This document shows positions 7,147 through 14,983 of a stretch of 34,041 nucleotides of DNA, piece after piece; within the stretch, counting starts at the first letter, position 1; the number at the start of each line of letters is the position of its first letter. Made by a program: the position numbers and the translations under genes. The stretch is from positions 1 to 34,041 of the IMG/VR virus record IMGVR_UViG_3300019754_000012; one strand, given 5' to 3'. The DNA comes from a virus. The notes below the pieces were generated by a model. That model did not search any database. It was not told the origin of the DNA and worked only from the letters and a program-made list of their open reading frames with translations.

Positions 7147-7803
7147 ATGGCAAGTTCTAACGACTTAGTAGACTTAATAGAAAATACGATACTTAAATAT
7201 CTATCTAATACACATACGCATATAGTAGCAAAAATAACAAAAATAAACGATACTACAGTTGATGTAAAACCAGTTGATAAAGCTAAAAAGACAGATGGTA
7301 TTGAGGTAGAATATCCAGTATTTCCAAAAGTACCACCTTTCTTTTTATATGGTGGTGTTAATAATATTACATTTCCTTTAGCAGTTGGGGATGATGTACT
7401 ATTAATGATAAATGAAAGAAGTTTAGATAATTGGTATAATGGTTTAGATAATAAAGCACCTTTAGAATATAGAATGTTTGATTTTTCAGATAGTTTTGCA
7501 TTGGTTGGTATTAAACCAAAGAAAAAAGCTTTTACTATCCCAAAAGATGGAAGAACACATCAAACTGGTGACACTTTGGCTACGGGCAATTATGAACAAA
7601 TCGGGGACTATACTCGTGTAGGAAATATGACAATGACCGGTAACTTCACGCTAAATGGTAACCTTATAGTAAACGGTAATATAAATGTAGTAGGTGGGGA
7701 TTTAACAGTCGAGGGTATATCTTTTTTAAATCATACACATCCACAAAACAACGGAAACGATGCAGGTGGTGGAGTTAATACTTCAAAACCATCTGCACCA
7801 TAA
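7147..7803 (+). CDS. Baseplate spike / puncturing protein (gpV-like, Gp138-type)
   Basis: 218 aa. N-terminal OB-like domain with IVAKITKINDTTVDVKPV and PLAVGDDVLLMINERSLDNW, as in Gp138/gp45 spikes. Residues about 145-195 form short beta repeats (GNYEQIGDYTRVGNMTMTGN, GNLIVNGNINVVGG), consistent with a triple-stranded beta-helix. The tip carries NHTHPQ, the HxH metal site common at spike tips, followed by a disordered Gly/Asn tail. Pierces the outer membrane on tail contraction. ATG lies directly after the hub TAA. Confidence 0.88.
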   Translation: MASSNDLVDLIENTILKYLSNTHTHIVAKITKINDTTVDVKPVDKAKKTDGIEVEYPVFPKVPPFFLYGGVNNITFPLAVGDDVLLMINERSLDNWYNGLDNKAPLEYRMFDFSDSFALVGIKPKKKAFTIPKDGRTHQTGDTLATGNYEQIGDYTRVGNMTMTGNFTLNGNLIVNGNINVVGGDLTVEGISFLNHTHPQNNGNDAGGGVNTSKPSAP

Positions 7804-7812
7804 GGAATTACA

Positions 7813-8172
7813 ATGGCAATTAAAGTAAGAGGACTTGATAAAAACGGAGATTTTAGTTTTGGCAATGGTCTTGCTAATTACAAGATAAATGATGATGCAA
7901 TTTTGCAAAATGTACAGACACGGCTAAAGAGTTTAAAAAATGACTTCTTTTTAGATACAGAACATAACATTGATTGGTTTGGAATTTTAGGAGAGATAAA
8001 TAATCAAGATTTTGTTTTGAATGAAATCTACAGAGTTACACTTGCAACTGATGGCGTGATAAGTGTAGAAGATGTAAATGTAACAACTGTAGACAGCAGG
8101 AAAGCAACAATAGAAGTGAAATTCATATCGGAAAATAATACAGAAATATTAACAAGTTTGGGGATTATATAA
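7813..8172 (+). CDS. Baseplate wedge protein (phage GP46 / gpW-like)
   Basis: 119 aa. The pattern TRLKSLKNDFFLDTEHNIDWFGILG at about residues 36-60 is the family signature of gp46-type proteins ('vr.RL...kGEWFLD...GiPWf.ilG'). C-terminal half is strand-rich. Homologous in role to T4 gp25, it starts sheath assembly at the baseplate. RBS AAGGAATTACA; its stop overlaps the ATG of the J-like gene (TAATG). Confidence 0.83.
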   Translation: MAIKVRGLDKNGDFSFGNGLANYKINDDAILQNVQTRLKSLKNDFFLDTEHNIDWFGILGEINNQDFVLNEIYRVTLATDGVISVEDVNVTTVDSRKATIEVKFISENNTEILTSLGII

Positions 8173-9341
8173 TGGCAAAAATTGACGGAACAGGAATAAG
8201 TATAGATAGCTTTAACGATCTATTTGATGCAATAGCAAGTGAGTATAAGGGTATATATGGGGAGGATATAAATCTTGACGCTTCAACTCCTGACGCTCAA
8301 AAACTTTCTATATTTGTAAAAGCATATAGAGATATGCAGGAGTTGGGTGTAGATATGTATAACTCATTCGACCCTGACACGGCTATAGGAAATCAACTTA
8401 ATAAACTGATTAAATTATGCGGTATAGATAGAATACCTGCTACTAAATCAACTGTACAAATAGAGGTAACAACAAGTGCTACAGTATCACTAACAGCTGA
8501 TTATGTGGTTAAAGATATCTTAGGTCAATTTTGGCAAATAGCAAACACACAGACGCTAACAACTGGAACTACAACAGTATCTTTCAAAGCACAAGATTAT
8601 GGAATGATTGAAGCACAAGCCAATACTATCACAGAATTTGAAACAATAGTTTTAGGTGTTGAAAGTATTACTAATCCTAATAGTGCTACGGCTGGGCGTG
8701 ATGAGGAAAGTGACACAGCATTAAAGATTAGAAGAAAAAAGAGCGTTGCTTTGCCTAGCAGGAATACTGTAGAGGGGCTAAATGCGAAACTTTTAAATGT
8801 AAACGGTGTTGTAGATGCGATTGTATATGAAAACGATGAAGATGTTTATAATGCAGAAAAAGATTTAAACGCTCATTCTATTTGGTGTGTTGTAGATGGT
8901 GGTATTCATCAAGATATTGTTAATATAATCGGACTTGATAAAGGTAGTGGTGCTGGAATGAAAGGTACTGAAGCTGGAATATATGCTGGGCAAATTCCAC
9001 GACAAGATGGAACGACTAGAAATATACAAGTGCCAGTTAATTATGACCGTCCAACCGAAGTAGAAATATTTATAACATTAGATATAAAAGCAAAAATAAG
9101 TGGTGCTACTTTAGACCCTCAAGCAATAAAAAACGCCTTAATCGAAAAGACTTTTTTCATAAATGAGGATGCAATCGTAACAGAGCTTTACTCTTATGTG
9201 TATCAAGCAAATACAAACTTTATAGCTACTAACTTACAGTTCAGTAAAGACGATATTACTTATGTTGGAGATGAATTAACAGCAGATTTTAGCGAAAAGT
9301 TTATGATAATAGATGCAAATATTACAATAACGGAGATTTAA
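8172..9341 (+). CDS. Baseplate assembly protein, gpJ / Mu gp47-like
   Basis: 389 aa, normal length for the Baseplate_J family. N-terminal IDSFNDLFDAIASEYKGIYG and LDASTPDAQKLSIF match the opening helix pattern. The central AGRDEESDTALKIRRKKSVA matches the hallmark 'GxdeEsDeaLr.R...s', and GLNAKLLNVNGVVDAIVYEND follows. Forms the wedge ring with the gp46-like partner encoded immediately upstream. ATG overlaps the upstream stop; the next gene starts 0 bp after its stop. Confidence 0.93.
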   Translation: MAKIDGTGISIDSFNDLFDAIASEYKGIYGEDINLDASTPDAQKLSIFVKAYRDMQELGVDMYNSFDPDTAIGNQLNKLIKLCGIDRIPATKSTVQIEVTTSATVSLTADYVVKDILGQFWQIANTQTLTTGTTTVSFKAQDYGMIEAQANTITEFETIVLGVESITNPNSATAGRDEESDTALKIRRKKSVALPSRNTVEGLNAKLLNVNGVVDAIVYENDEDVYNAEKDLNAHSIWCVVDGGIHQDIVNIIGLDKGSGAGMKGTEAGIYAGQIPRQDGTTRNIQVPVNYDRPTEVEIFITLDIKAKISGATLDPQAIKNALIEKTFFINEDAIVTELYSYVYQANTNFIATNLQFSKDDITYVGDELTADFSEKFMIIDANITITEI

Positions 9342-10046
9342 ATGGATGATTTTATACAAGCTTATTTAAATTTATTAATTTACCAATATCGAGGAAAGCC
9401 AAAAGCAAGTGCTGAAATATCAACCATTGTAAAAGAGTTTGGAAGCATCTTTGAGCTCTACAATAGTTTTGAAACTGAATTTAACTTAGATACAGCACGA
9501 GGTAAGCAACTTGACATTATAGGTCGAATTGTTGGACTAAGCAGAACTGTACCGTTAGCAGTGCCTAAAAAGTATTTTGGCTTTGAAGATGATTCAACAG
9601 CCTATCCATTTAGTGATTTATTTGAAAGTGTTGTAACTTATCCTTTTAAAGAATTAGATGAACAAGAATATACAGACTTACAATTAAATGATGAAGATTA
9701 TCGACAATTTTTAAAAGCTAAAATAAGTAAGAATTTCGCAGAAAGTGACATTATCTCAATTAATACAATAGTTATGTTTTTATTTGATGATTTAGCAGAA
9801 GTAGTTGATAATCAAAATATGACTTTAGATTTATATATAGATGCAACTATTGATGTAGACCAAGTTAGAACTATCAAACAACTCGACTTACTTCCTAAGC
9901 CTCAAGGAGTTAGATATAATAATGTTATATATAAATATTACAATCAAGAAACTTTCGGGTTTAGTGACGATGCAGACGCCTTAGGATTTAGCGATTTATT
10001 CGACACTAATATCAAAGGTGGACGATTTGCAGAAATTTTATTTTAA
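9342..10046 (+). CDS. DUF2612 tail protein (baseplate wedge, gpI-position)
   Basis: 234 aa. The N-terminal signature LLIYQYRGKPKASAEISTIV and DTARGKQLDIIGRIVGLSR ('akG.qLD.iG.ivG..R') is diagnostic of DUF2612-type tail proteins. A short internal duplication is visible: FGFEDDSTAYPFSDLFES and FGFSDDADALGFSDLFDT. Lies in the Mu gp48/P2 gpI slot between the J-like protein and the fibre and probably links wedge to fibre. ATG immediately after the J-like TAA. Confidence 0.85.
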   Translation: MDDFIQAYLNLLIYQYRGKPKASAEISTIVKEFGSIFELYNSFETEFNLDTARGKQLDIIGRIVGLSRTVPLAVPKKYFGFEDDSTAYPFSDLFESVVTYPFKELDEQEYTDLQLNDEDYRQFLKAKISKNFAESDIISINTIVMFLFDDLAEVVDNQNMTLDLYIDATIDVDQVRTIKQLDLLPKPQGVRYNNVIYKYYNQETFGFSDDADALGFSDLFDTNIKGGRFAEILF

Positions 10047-10062
10047 AAAAGAAAGGAATTAA

Positions 10063-11223
10063 ATGCCAAAAATTACAAGACCTGACACGAATGTTCAAGG
10101 TTTCGGAACAACTACTGACGGAACTGGTAGAACGATATACGGAAGCGAAACTCAAAGCGATGATTTAACAGCTAACTTATCAGCAGAGTATCTTAAAGGG
10201 TGGAATGTTTTAGGGCAAAAGCCACCTAGACAATGGTTTAATGGTGCATTATTTACTAACTCTCAATTAGTATCGTACTTATTTCAAATGGGAATCCCTG
10301 AATGGAACGCTAATCAAGAGTACTACACAAATAGTAAATGTACTTCTCCGATAAACGGATTTACTTATGTATCAAAAACTGGTACAGCTCCGAGTACTCC
10401 GAATCCAGGTACGACCGACCCTAGCCTTGATAGTACTAATTGGAGAATTGAAACTATGCAAACTATTGGTGACCAAACAATAGATGGTTCTAAAACATTT
10501 ACATCTAATCCATTAAGTACAGCAACTCAAAGCACGAATGCAAATGCATTAACAAAATATAGTGCAGTCGTTAAAAATACAGGCAATGAAACAATAGGTG
10601 GCGTTAAAACATTTACATCAATCCCTATTGCACCAACACCATCAGCAGGAGATAATAGTACAAAGGTAGCAACTACGGCTTTTGTAGTAGCTAATGCAGG
10701 TGGTTTTGACACAGCAGGAACTGGTTTAAGTTCTAGTGGTAATACTCTTAATTTTTATCCGTATAGTTTAGGGACGGTAACAACTACTTTAAGAGGTAGC
10801 GATTTTGTAGTAGTTTCAGATAGTACAGTTCCTAAAAAAATCACACTTGATAATTTCGGTAGAGAGATAATGAACGCAAGCGGTTCAGCACCGATATATG
10901 CTTGTAGAGCTTGGGTAAATTTTAACGGTACTGGAACAGTAGCTATTAGAGCAAGTGGAAATGTTAGTAGCATTACTGATAATGGAGCTGGTAATTATAC
11001 GGTTAATTTTACTACTCCTATGTCAGATAACAATTATTGTTTATCAGGAGTTGCTATTTGTTATACTACTGCTAATACAAACCCTATTCCAGTTTGTTTA
11101 TTCGGTGAAAGTAGCACGGGAGCTACAGAGAAGACAATAACCTCTTGTAGAATTGTTACCACTTTGGGGAATGGACTTGCCCCTTTAGATAATGCAGATG
11201 TATCAGTATCGTTTAACAGGTAA
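10063..11223 (+). CDS. Tail fibre / receptor-binding protein
   Basis: 386 aa, poor in charged residues and rich in Thr, Ser, Asn and Gly. An N-terminal baseplate-attachment region (to about 90) is followed by WNANQEYYTNSKCTSPINGF, a carbohydrate-binding-like module. Two fibre repeats are seen: TIDGSKTFTSNP and TIGGVKTFTSIP, the second followed by APTPSAGDNSTKVATTAFV, a common fibre linker. The C-terminal 110 residues (YACRAWVNFNGTGTVAIRAS onward) resemble the receptor-binding heads of many myophage fibres. No intramolecular chaperone is evident. RBS AAAGGAATTAA. Confidence 0.87.
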   Translation: MPKITRPDTNVQGFGTTTDGTGRTIYGSETQSDDLTANLSAEYLKGWNVLGQKPPRQWFNGALFTNSQLVSYLFQMGIPEWNANQEYYTNSKCTSPINGFTYVSKTGTAPSTPNPGTTDPSLDSTNWRIETMQTIGDQTIDGSKTFTSNPLSTATQSTNANALTKYSAVVKNTGNETIGGVKTFTSIPIAPTPSAGDNSTKVATTAFVVANAGGFDTAGTGLSSSGNTLNFYPYSLGTVTTTLRGSDFVVVSDSTVPKKITLDNFGREIMNASGSAPIYACRAWVNFNGTGTVAIRASGNVSSITDNGAGNYTVNFTTPMSDNNYCLSGVAICYTTANTNPIPVCLFGESSTGATEKTITSCRIVTTLGNGLAPLDNADVSVSFNR

Positions 11224-11235
11224 AAAGGAAATAAA

Positions 11236-11319
11236 ATGAGAATAAAAACAGACGATATGAAAGCATATATGAAAGAATATAATAATCAATATAAGGAGAT
11301 TTTATGTCAAATCGCATAA
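11236..11319 (+). CDS. Tiny ORF (27 aa) coupled to the next gene
   Basis: ATG 11236 follows AAAAAGGAAATAAA, a strong ribosome site, 12 bp after the fibre stop. It encodes a charged helix (MRIKTDDMKAYMKEYNNQYK). It overlaps the following ATG (11304) by 16 bases and contains that gene's AAGGAG site. It may be a real small protein or a translational entry point. Confidence 0.45.
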   Translation: MRIKTDDMKAYMKEYNNQYKEILCQIA

Positions 11320-11594
11320 TATATAAGAATACGGATGGAAGTGTAGGAGTTTTAATCCCTACACAAGAAGCTTTACAATATTTTAGTCTAGAATCTATTG
11401 CTGAAAAAGATGTACCAAAAGACTTACCATACAAGATAGTTGAGGACACAGATATTCCAAATGATAGGGAGTTTCGTGACGCTTGGGAATGGGATAATTC
11501 AATAGAACCAGATGGCTTCGGTGGTGAAAGCAATGAGTTCGATGCAGAACTGTTAGCTAATTACAATGGAGTAAATAATGATAGTAATAAATAA
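11304..11594 (+). CDS. Tail-fibre-adjacent phage protein, 96 aa
   Basis: Contains MSNRIIYKNTDGSVGVLIPT and then DREFRDAWEWDNSI, a combination often found in small proteins encoded just after tail fibre genes. The family's role is uncertain; fibre assembly or tail accessory is likely from position. RBS AAGGAGATTTT. Its end overlaps the next gene by 17 bases. Confidence 0.7.
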   Translation: MSNRIIYKNTDGSVGVLIPTQEALQYFSLESIAEKDVPKDLPYKIVEDTDIPNDREFRDAWEWDNSIEPDGFGGESNEFDAELLANYNGVNNDSNK

Positions 11595-11814
11595 CGAAAA
11601 AGCAATAGAAATAGTTAAAGATAAAATAAGAGCGTGGAGAGAAGCAGAGTTTAAGAAGAATGATGTAGCTATTCAAAATGCTTTAGTAGATGGCGACGAA
11701 ACTGCAAGGCAAGAAGCAGTTGAGTATAGAGATTATTTAAGAGATTTACCAGCTCAATGCGAGGGAAAATCTCTTGATGAGTTAAAAATGATTTTGAGTT
11801 CTTTAGATGAATGA
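11578..11814 (+). CDS. Small helical protein after the fibre, 78 aa
   Basis: Highly charged, probably all-helical: IVKDKIRAWREAEFKKNDVA and EAVEYRDYLRDLPAQCEGKS. The last motif resembles the 'YR..LRDiP' helix found in short phage tail assembly chaperone-like proteins near fibres. Overlaps its neighbours on both sides, so it is translated as part of one polycistronic run. Function is inferred only from position. Confidence 0.65.
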   Translation: MIVINNEKAIEIVKDKIRAWREAEFKKNDVAIQNALVDGDETARQEAVEYRDYLRDLPAQCEGKSLDELKMILSSLDE

Positions 11815-11920
11815 AGATGTGGTTTTGGAAAATATTACAAAAGCTGATTTACAAGCTATTTTAAAAGATGCAGGTACTCAACAAGCTGTTATTTGGGTAT
11901 CTGATAGACCAGAGGTATAA
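11807..11920 (+). CDS. Tiny ORF, 37 aa
   Basis: ATG 11807 overlaps the previous stop region; product MNEDVVLENITKADLQAILK plus 17 residues, ending WVSDRPEV. Acidic helical character and tight overlap suggest a real small gene, but there is no recognisable family. Confidence 0.4.
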   Translation: MNEDVVLENITKADLQAILKDAGTQQAVIWVSDRPEV

Positions 11921-11921
11921 A

Positions 11922-11993
11922 ATGTTAGAACCAATAGGGAGTAAATACAGACTAATAAGACCAGTAAAATATAAAAAGTTTAAAGGTTATTAA
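11922..11993 (+). CDS. Tiny basic ORF, 23 aa
   Basis: ATG one base after the preceding stop; AGAGG lies 8-12 bases upstream. The product is very basic (KYRLIRPVKYKKFKGY). It could be a real micro-protein or chance. Confidence 0.3.
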   Translation: MLEPIGSKYRLIRPVKYKKFKGY

Positions 11994-11997
11994 TATA

Positions 11998-12102
11998 ATG
12001 GGTAGTAAATACAATGACTTCAAAAGAGATTTAGACACTCTGTTTAAAATTACAAGAGATAACGAAAATAAATGCAGAACCAAAAGAAGAGGTAGAAGAT
12101 AA
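11998..12102 (+). CDS. Small basic ORF, 34 aa
   Basis: ATG 11998 after AAAGGTTATTAATATA. Product MGSKYNDFKRDLDTLFKITR, ending in CRTKRRGRR. The stop abuts the ATG of the next gene (0 bp), supporting coupled translation. No family recognised. Confidence 0.4.
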   Translation: MGSKYNDFKRDLDTLFKITRDNENKCRTKRRGRR

Positions 12103-12501
12103 ATGAAACTAGATAAAGCAGATGAAGTGATAAAGCCACCAAACATTCCAACCAAAGAACAAGAAGAAATTAACACTATAGTAAACGGTGCTTTTGAAGA
12201 CTACAAACAACAAGAGCGTAGACAAGTCGGAAACGATAAAGTCTATGAAGTTGCATTAGAAAATAAAAATGAAATGCTAAGAATAATAAAAGCACTTTTA
12301 AAAATAAGAGAAGAGCAAAGAAAAACAAATACTTTATTTGATGGATTTTTTAAGAAGACTTGGAAGTTAGCAATTTCAATATTTTTTATATCTTTATTGT
12401 CGGGATATTCTATTGCTGTATTCCATCATAACAGCATAAAGCCATTTTTTAAAGACATAGTAAAGGAAGTGTTTAAAACAGTAGTAAAGGTAGATTCATA
12501 A
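12103..12501 (+). CDS. Single-TM protein at head of lysis cassette, 132 aa
   Basis: Cytoplasmic charged N-terminal 80 residues with coiled-coil character (NKNEMLRIIKALLKIREEQR), one TM helix at about 89-107 (WKLAISIFFISLLSGYSIAV) and a short tail. It overlaps the inner spanin start by one base. It could be a holin/antiholin component or a regulator of lysis; sequence alone does not decide. Earlier signals give no signal peptide. Confidence 0.65.
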   Translation: MKLDKADEVIKPPNIPTKEQEEINTIVNGAFEDYKQQERRQVGNDKVYEVALENKNEMLRIIKALLKIREEQRKTNTLFDGFFKKTWKLAISIFFISLLSGYSIAVFHHNSIKPFFKDIVKEVFKTVVKVDS

Positions 12502-12872
12502 TGCCTTTGCTAAGCTTTTTAGGAACTAAAGCTTTTAAGTATATTTCGGGTGGGTTGGCACTAGTTTTATGCTTATACTTTGTTTACTCTAAATTAGAAA
12601 CTGTACTTACAAATAATACTGTACTAAGAGAAAATTTAAATGAGAAAGAAAAACAAATCTCTATTTTAAAAAGTAACAATATAGAAGAGAAACTAAAACA
12701 CAAAGAAGAGTTAAAAGTTTTAGAGTTCAATATAAAATCTCAAACACAAAAAGAAGTTATACAGAAAACAGTTGATTCTTTTAAAAAAGTAGATCCGTTT
12801 AAACCAGTTATTAAAAGGGGGATAAAAGAATATGAAAATGTTGATCATACTCCTGTTAGCTTTAGTCTTTAG
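12501..12872 (+). CDS. Inner-membrane spanin subunit (Rz-like)
   Basis: 123 aa. N-terminal TM at about residues 12-29 (YISGGLALVLCLYFVYSK), then a periplasmic coiled coil (about 30-95, LRENLNEKEKQISILKSNN) as in i-spanins. The gene for a lipoprotein with a lipobox overlaps its last 41 bases in another frame, the classical Rz/Rz1 nesting. The pair fuses inner and outer membrane at the last step of lysis, implying a Gram-negative host. Confidence 0.8.
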   Translation: MPLLSFLGTKAFKYISGGLALVLCLYFVYSKLETVLTNNTVLRENLNEKEKQISILKSNNIEEKLKHKEELKVLEFNIKSQTQKEVIQKTVDSFKKVDPFKPVIKRGIKEYENVDHTPVSFSL

Positions 12873-13200
12873 TGGTTGTGCAAACAAAGAAAAAGAGATT
12901 GAGTTACAAATAAAAGATAGACTCATAAAAACAAAAGTCTATGAGTTCAAAACGGTTGATATAAATGGTGCTAAAATATCAATATATACGGCGTATGTTT
13001 CAAGTCCTACAGTAAGGGTTGGAGTAAACGCTTATAAAGAGAATGTACCAAATTATGAGATTATGTTAGCACCAGCGGATGTACATAATGTTTGTAAACC
13101 GTATTTGAATAAAGCTAAAGGTTTCTATAGGGGCGTAACAGATTTTTACGAGTTCCAGATAGATGAATACAATAAAATAACAAAGGAAGAAAATGAGTAA
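12832..13200 (+). CDS. Outer-membrane spanin lipoprotein (Rz1-like)
   Basis: 122 aa. Signal peptide MKMLIILLLALVFSGC with a lipobox (FSG-C16), so it should be lipidated and sorted to the outer membrane. It starts inside the i-spanin gene (41-bp overlap), with GGGGG about 12 bases upstream. At over 100 mature residues it is longer than typical Rz1 proteins, with a folded rather than Pro-rich body (TAYVSSPTVRVGVNAYKENV, Cys at about 87). An alternative is an unrelated lysis or exclusion lipoprotein. Confidence 0.72.
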   Translation: MKMLIILLLALVFSGCANKEKEIELQIKDRLIKTKVYEFKTVDINGAKISIYTAYVSSPTVRVGVNAYKENVPNYEIMLAPADVHNVCKPYLNKAKGFYRGVTDFYEFQIDEYNKITKEENE

Positions 13201-13486
13201 ATTTTTAGACAATTTAAAAAGAGTATGGGTGGAAACAGTAGTTTCTATAGTTTTAGTAGCAGTTTTATTTATGGGTTTATATAGCTTTTTACCAAATCCA
13301 TTACAGCTTTTAGTATTGAAAGCAACATACATAAGCGTTGGTATATTACACGCTCACTTAATCGGTAAATTGATTATCCCTACAAAAGTAGAATGGGGTT
13401 TCAAAATTCACAATCAAAGCGGTGCGTTTTGTGTAAGACTAGCTTTATATGTAATCGTGCCTTTATGCTACGCAATGGGAGCATAG
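13193..13486 (+). CDS. Putative holin, 97 aa
   Basis: Three hydrophobic segments: about 14-33 (ETVVSIVLVAVLFMGLYSFL), 38-60 (LLVLKATYISVGILHAHLIG) and 77-96 (AFCVRLALYVIVPLCYAMGA). Short, membrane-embedded and directly upstream of the muralytic enzyme, so a class I-like holin is the natural reading. It overlaps the o-spanin gene by 8 bases; RBS AAGGAAGAAA. Family not identified with certainty. Confidence 0.7.
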   Translation: MSKFLDNLKRVWVETVVSIVLVAVLFMGLYSFLPNPLQLLVLKATYISVGILHAHLIGKLIIPTKVEWGFKIHNQSGAFCVRLALYVIVPLCYAMGA

Positions 13487-13492
13487 AACAAG

Positions 13493-14068
13493 ATGAAATT
13501 AACTTTATTAGCATTTGCATTCGTATCGGTTGTAAGTGCTAATAGTTGCGATAGATATGTACACGATGTTAGAAAAGCTCATTACCAAGTGTTTGGACTA
13601 GACTTCCCTTATCATTATGGAGTGGCTCAACTACAAAAAGAAAGTGATTGTAGAGATGTAATTTCAGGGGATGGTATAGGTAGTCAAGGGATGGCTCAAA
13701 TTACTTATAGATGGTGGAAAAAGTTTCTTGATAGTAAGGGTATAGATGATATACGAAGCGTAAGGAATCAAACTTTAGCACAAGCGTATATTATGAAAAA
13801 CTCTAAAGAACAAGCTTTTAGTAAGAGAATGTACTCGTGGTATATGGTATATAATGGTGGTGGTGGAATAAATACTGAAATTAAAAAAGCTAGAGAAGAT
13901 TTAGGAATAGTTGATATTAAACATCATATAGCTATGAAATACTGTACTAGAAATAAAATCATATATGGCAAAACAGCGTGTGAAATAAATTATGATTATC
14001 CAGTTAAGATTTATGAGTATGCGAAAAGGTGGAAATTATTTGGAGATGGAGGGTATAAGTTTTGGTAG
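13493..14068 (+). CDS. Endolysin: lytic transglycosylase with signal peptide
   Basis: 191 aa. Sec-type signal MKLTLLAFAFVSVVSA with likely cleavage after A16. The SLT/lysozyme-like fold is shown by the catalytic Glu in QLQKESDC (E50), GIGSQGMAQIT (61-71) and MVYNGGGG (118-124), in the order of family 1 transglycosylases. It cleaves the glycan strand of peptidoglycan. Mature Cys residues (19, 53, about 146 and 157) may form disulfides in the periplasm. A secreted endolysin would depend on host Sec and use the holin mainly for timing. Starts 6 bp after the holin stop. Confidence 0.87.
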   Translation: MKLTLLAFAFVSVVSANSCDRYVHDVRKAHYQVFGLDFPYHYGVAQLQKESDCRDVISGDGIGSQGMAQITYRWWKKFLDSKGIDDIRSVRNQTLAQAYIMKNSKEQAFSKRMYSWYMVYNGGGGINTEIKKAREDLGIVDIKHHIAMKYCTRNKIIYGKTACEINYDYPVKIYEYAKRWKLFGDGGYKFW

Positions 14069-14244
14069 AAAAATTAAAAGCGTTTTGGTTAGTATTTAAA
14101 AAGTATTATATTATTATCGTAACATTGTTGGCTTTTGTGTGGAGTCCAATTTTTTATTATAATTTTGATAACGAACCAGCAATAGGAATAGACTTTTTTG
14201 AATATAAAAAAAGCTTTACGATTATAACGAATGGAACTGATTAA
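14062..14244 (+). CDS. Small membrane protein, 60 aa
   Basis: TTG start at 14062 overlaps the endolysin end by 7 bases, with GGAGGGTATAAG just upstream. One TM helix at about 14-31 (KYYIIIVTLLAFVWSPIFYY) and a short C-terminal tail. Last gene of the late block; its stop overlaps the end of the convergent minus-strand ORF at 14241. Possibly a lysis accessory, function unknown. Confidence 0.55.
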   Translation: MVEKLKAFWLVFKKYYIIIVTLLAFVWSPIFYYNFDNEPAIGIDFFEYKKSFTIITNGTD

Positions 14245-14378
14245 AAAGTCCACTCGTTAAAGTATCCGTAAATTAAAAGACAAATCATAACAGCTATTAA
14301 AGCTATATTAGCGACTGTGTATCTATGATCTGTTTCTTTTCTCCAATTTCTTTGATCTCTACTATTGTAATGTTTCAT
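14241..14378 (-). CDS. Small TM protein, 45 aa (end of minus early block)
   Basis: ATG at 14378 behind GAGAGAGGTGAGCGT. Basic N-terminus (MKHYNSRDQRNWRKETDHRY) and one TM helix (VANIALIAVMICLLIYGYF). The stop (14241-14243) overlaps the convergent late gene by 4 bases. Start overlaps the previous stop (ATGA). Confidence 0.6.
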   Translation of the reverse strand: MKHYNSRDQRNWRKETDHRYTVANIALIAVMICLLIYGYFNEWTF

Positions 14379-14479
14379 ACGCTCACCTCTCTCAATTTTG
14401 CATAGTCTTCAAATCTTAAGCCACTTTGAATCCAACCATTACGAATATAATCTATAATTAATTGATCTCTATTATGCAC
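14375..14479 (-). CDS. Small ORF, 34 aa, GTG start
   Basis: GTG at 14479 lies within the last codons of the zinc-type protein gene, with AAGGAAAAGAA upstream. Product MHNRDQLIIDYIRNGWIQSG plus LRFEDYAKLREVSV. ATGA overlaps at its 3' end with the next gene. Tight coupling on both sides supports reality. Confidence 0.5.
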   Translation of the reverse strand: MHNRDQLIIDYIRNGWIQSGLRFEDYAKLREVSV

Positions 14480-14657
14480 TTCTTTTCCTTTTTAAAAATT
14501 CTTTTTGTAACTGTATTTCATCATCAGTTAATTTTCTACTGTGTAAAATTGGACTAACTGTATCAATCGCTTCTTTTAAACCATCTTCATATTTTAAACG
14601 ATGTGCCATTGAACAAAACTTTCCTGTTGATTCTTTTTTACAATATAAACATTTCAT
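14472..14657 (-). CDS. Small putative zinc-finger protein, 61 aa
   Basis: N-terminal MKCLYCKKESTGKFCSMAH has C3, C6, C15 and H19, a zinc-ribbon-like CxxC-x8-CxxxH site, followed by a charged helix (ETDDEI-type, LQKEFLKRKRSA end). Overlaps the YopX gene by 4 bases and the 34-aa ORF by 8. Probably nucleic-acid or protein binding. Confidence 0.65.
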   Translation of the reverse strand: MKCLYCKKESTGKFCSMAHRLKYEDGLKEAIDTVSPILHSRKLTDDEIQLQKEFLKRKRSA

Positions 14658-14983
14658 ACTAACAACTCCTTATTCTCGTGTATATTACCAACCATTATTC
14701 CACCAAGGAAAAGAACTTCTACTAATTTATATTTTTTATAATCCTTTGATAAACAAATCCAACCAGTATCTTGATAATCCCACTCTACTTTTAAAATTCC
14801 AAATTCTATATGCTTTATAATATCGTGTTCATAAACTTCATTTTGATTTAGTTTATCTTTTAATCCAGTATATTGCATAGCTGCATTATAGTCAAATCCA
14901 AAATCTTCAGTTCCTTTATTTAGATTAAAATAAAAAAAACTATTACTTACACTATTAAAACTTCTAAATTTAATATCTCTCAT
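14654..14983 (-). CDS. YopX-family protein (first copy)
   Basis: 109 aa. MRDIKFRSFN at the start, MQYTGLKDKLNQNEVYEHDI at about 36-55 and VGNIHENKELL at the end are the three landmarks of the YopX fold, widespread in phages, function unknown. Coupled by 4-base overlaps to both neighbours. A second YopX protein is encoded at 24899 on the other strand; the copies differ strongly in the middle. Confidence 0.9.
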   Translation of the reverse strand: MRDIKFRSFNSVSNSFFYFNLNKGTEDFGFDYNAAMQYTGLKDKLNQNEVYEHDIIKHIEFGILKVEWDYQDTGWICLSKDYKKYKLVEVLFLGGIMVGNIHENKELLV

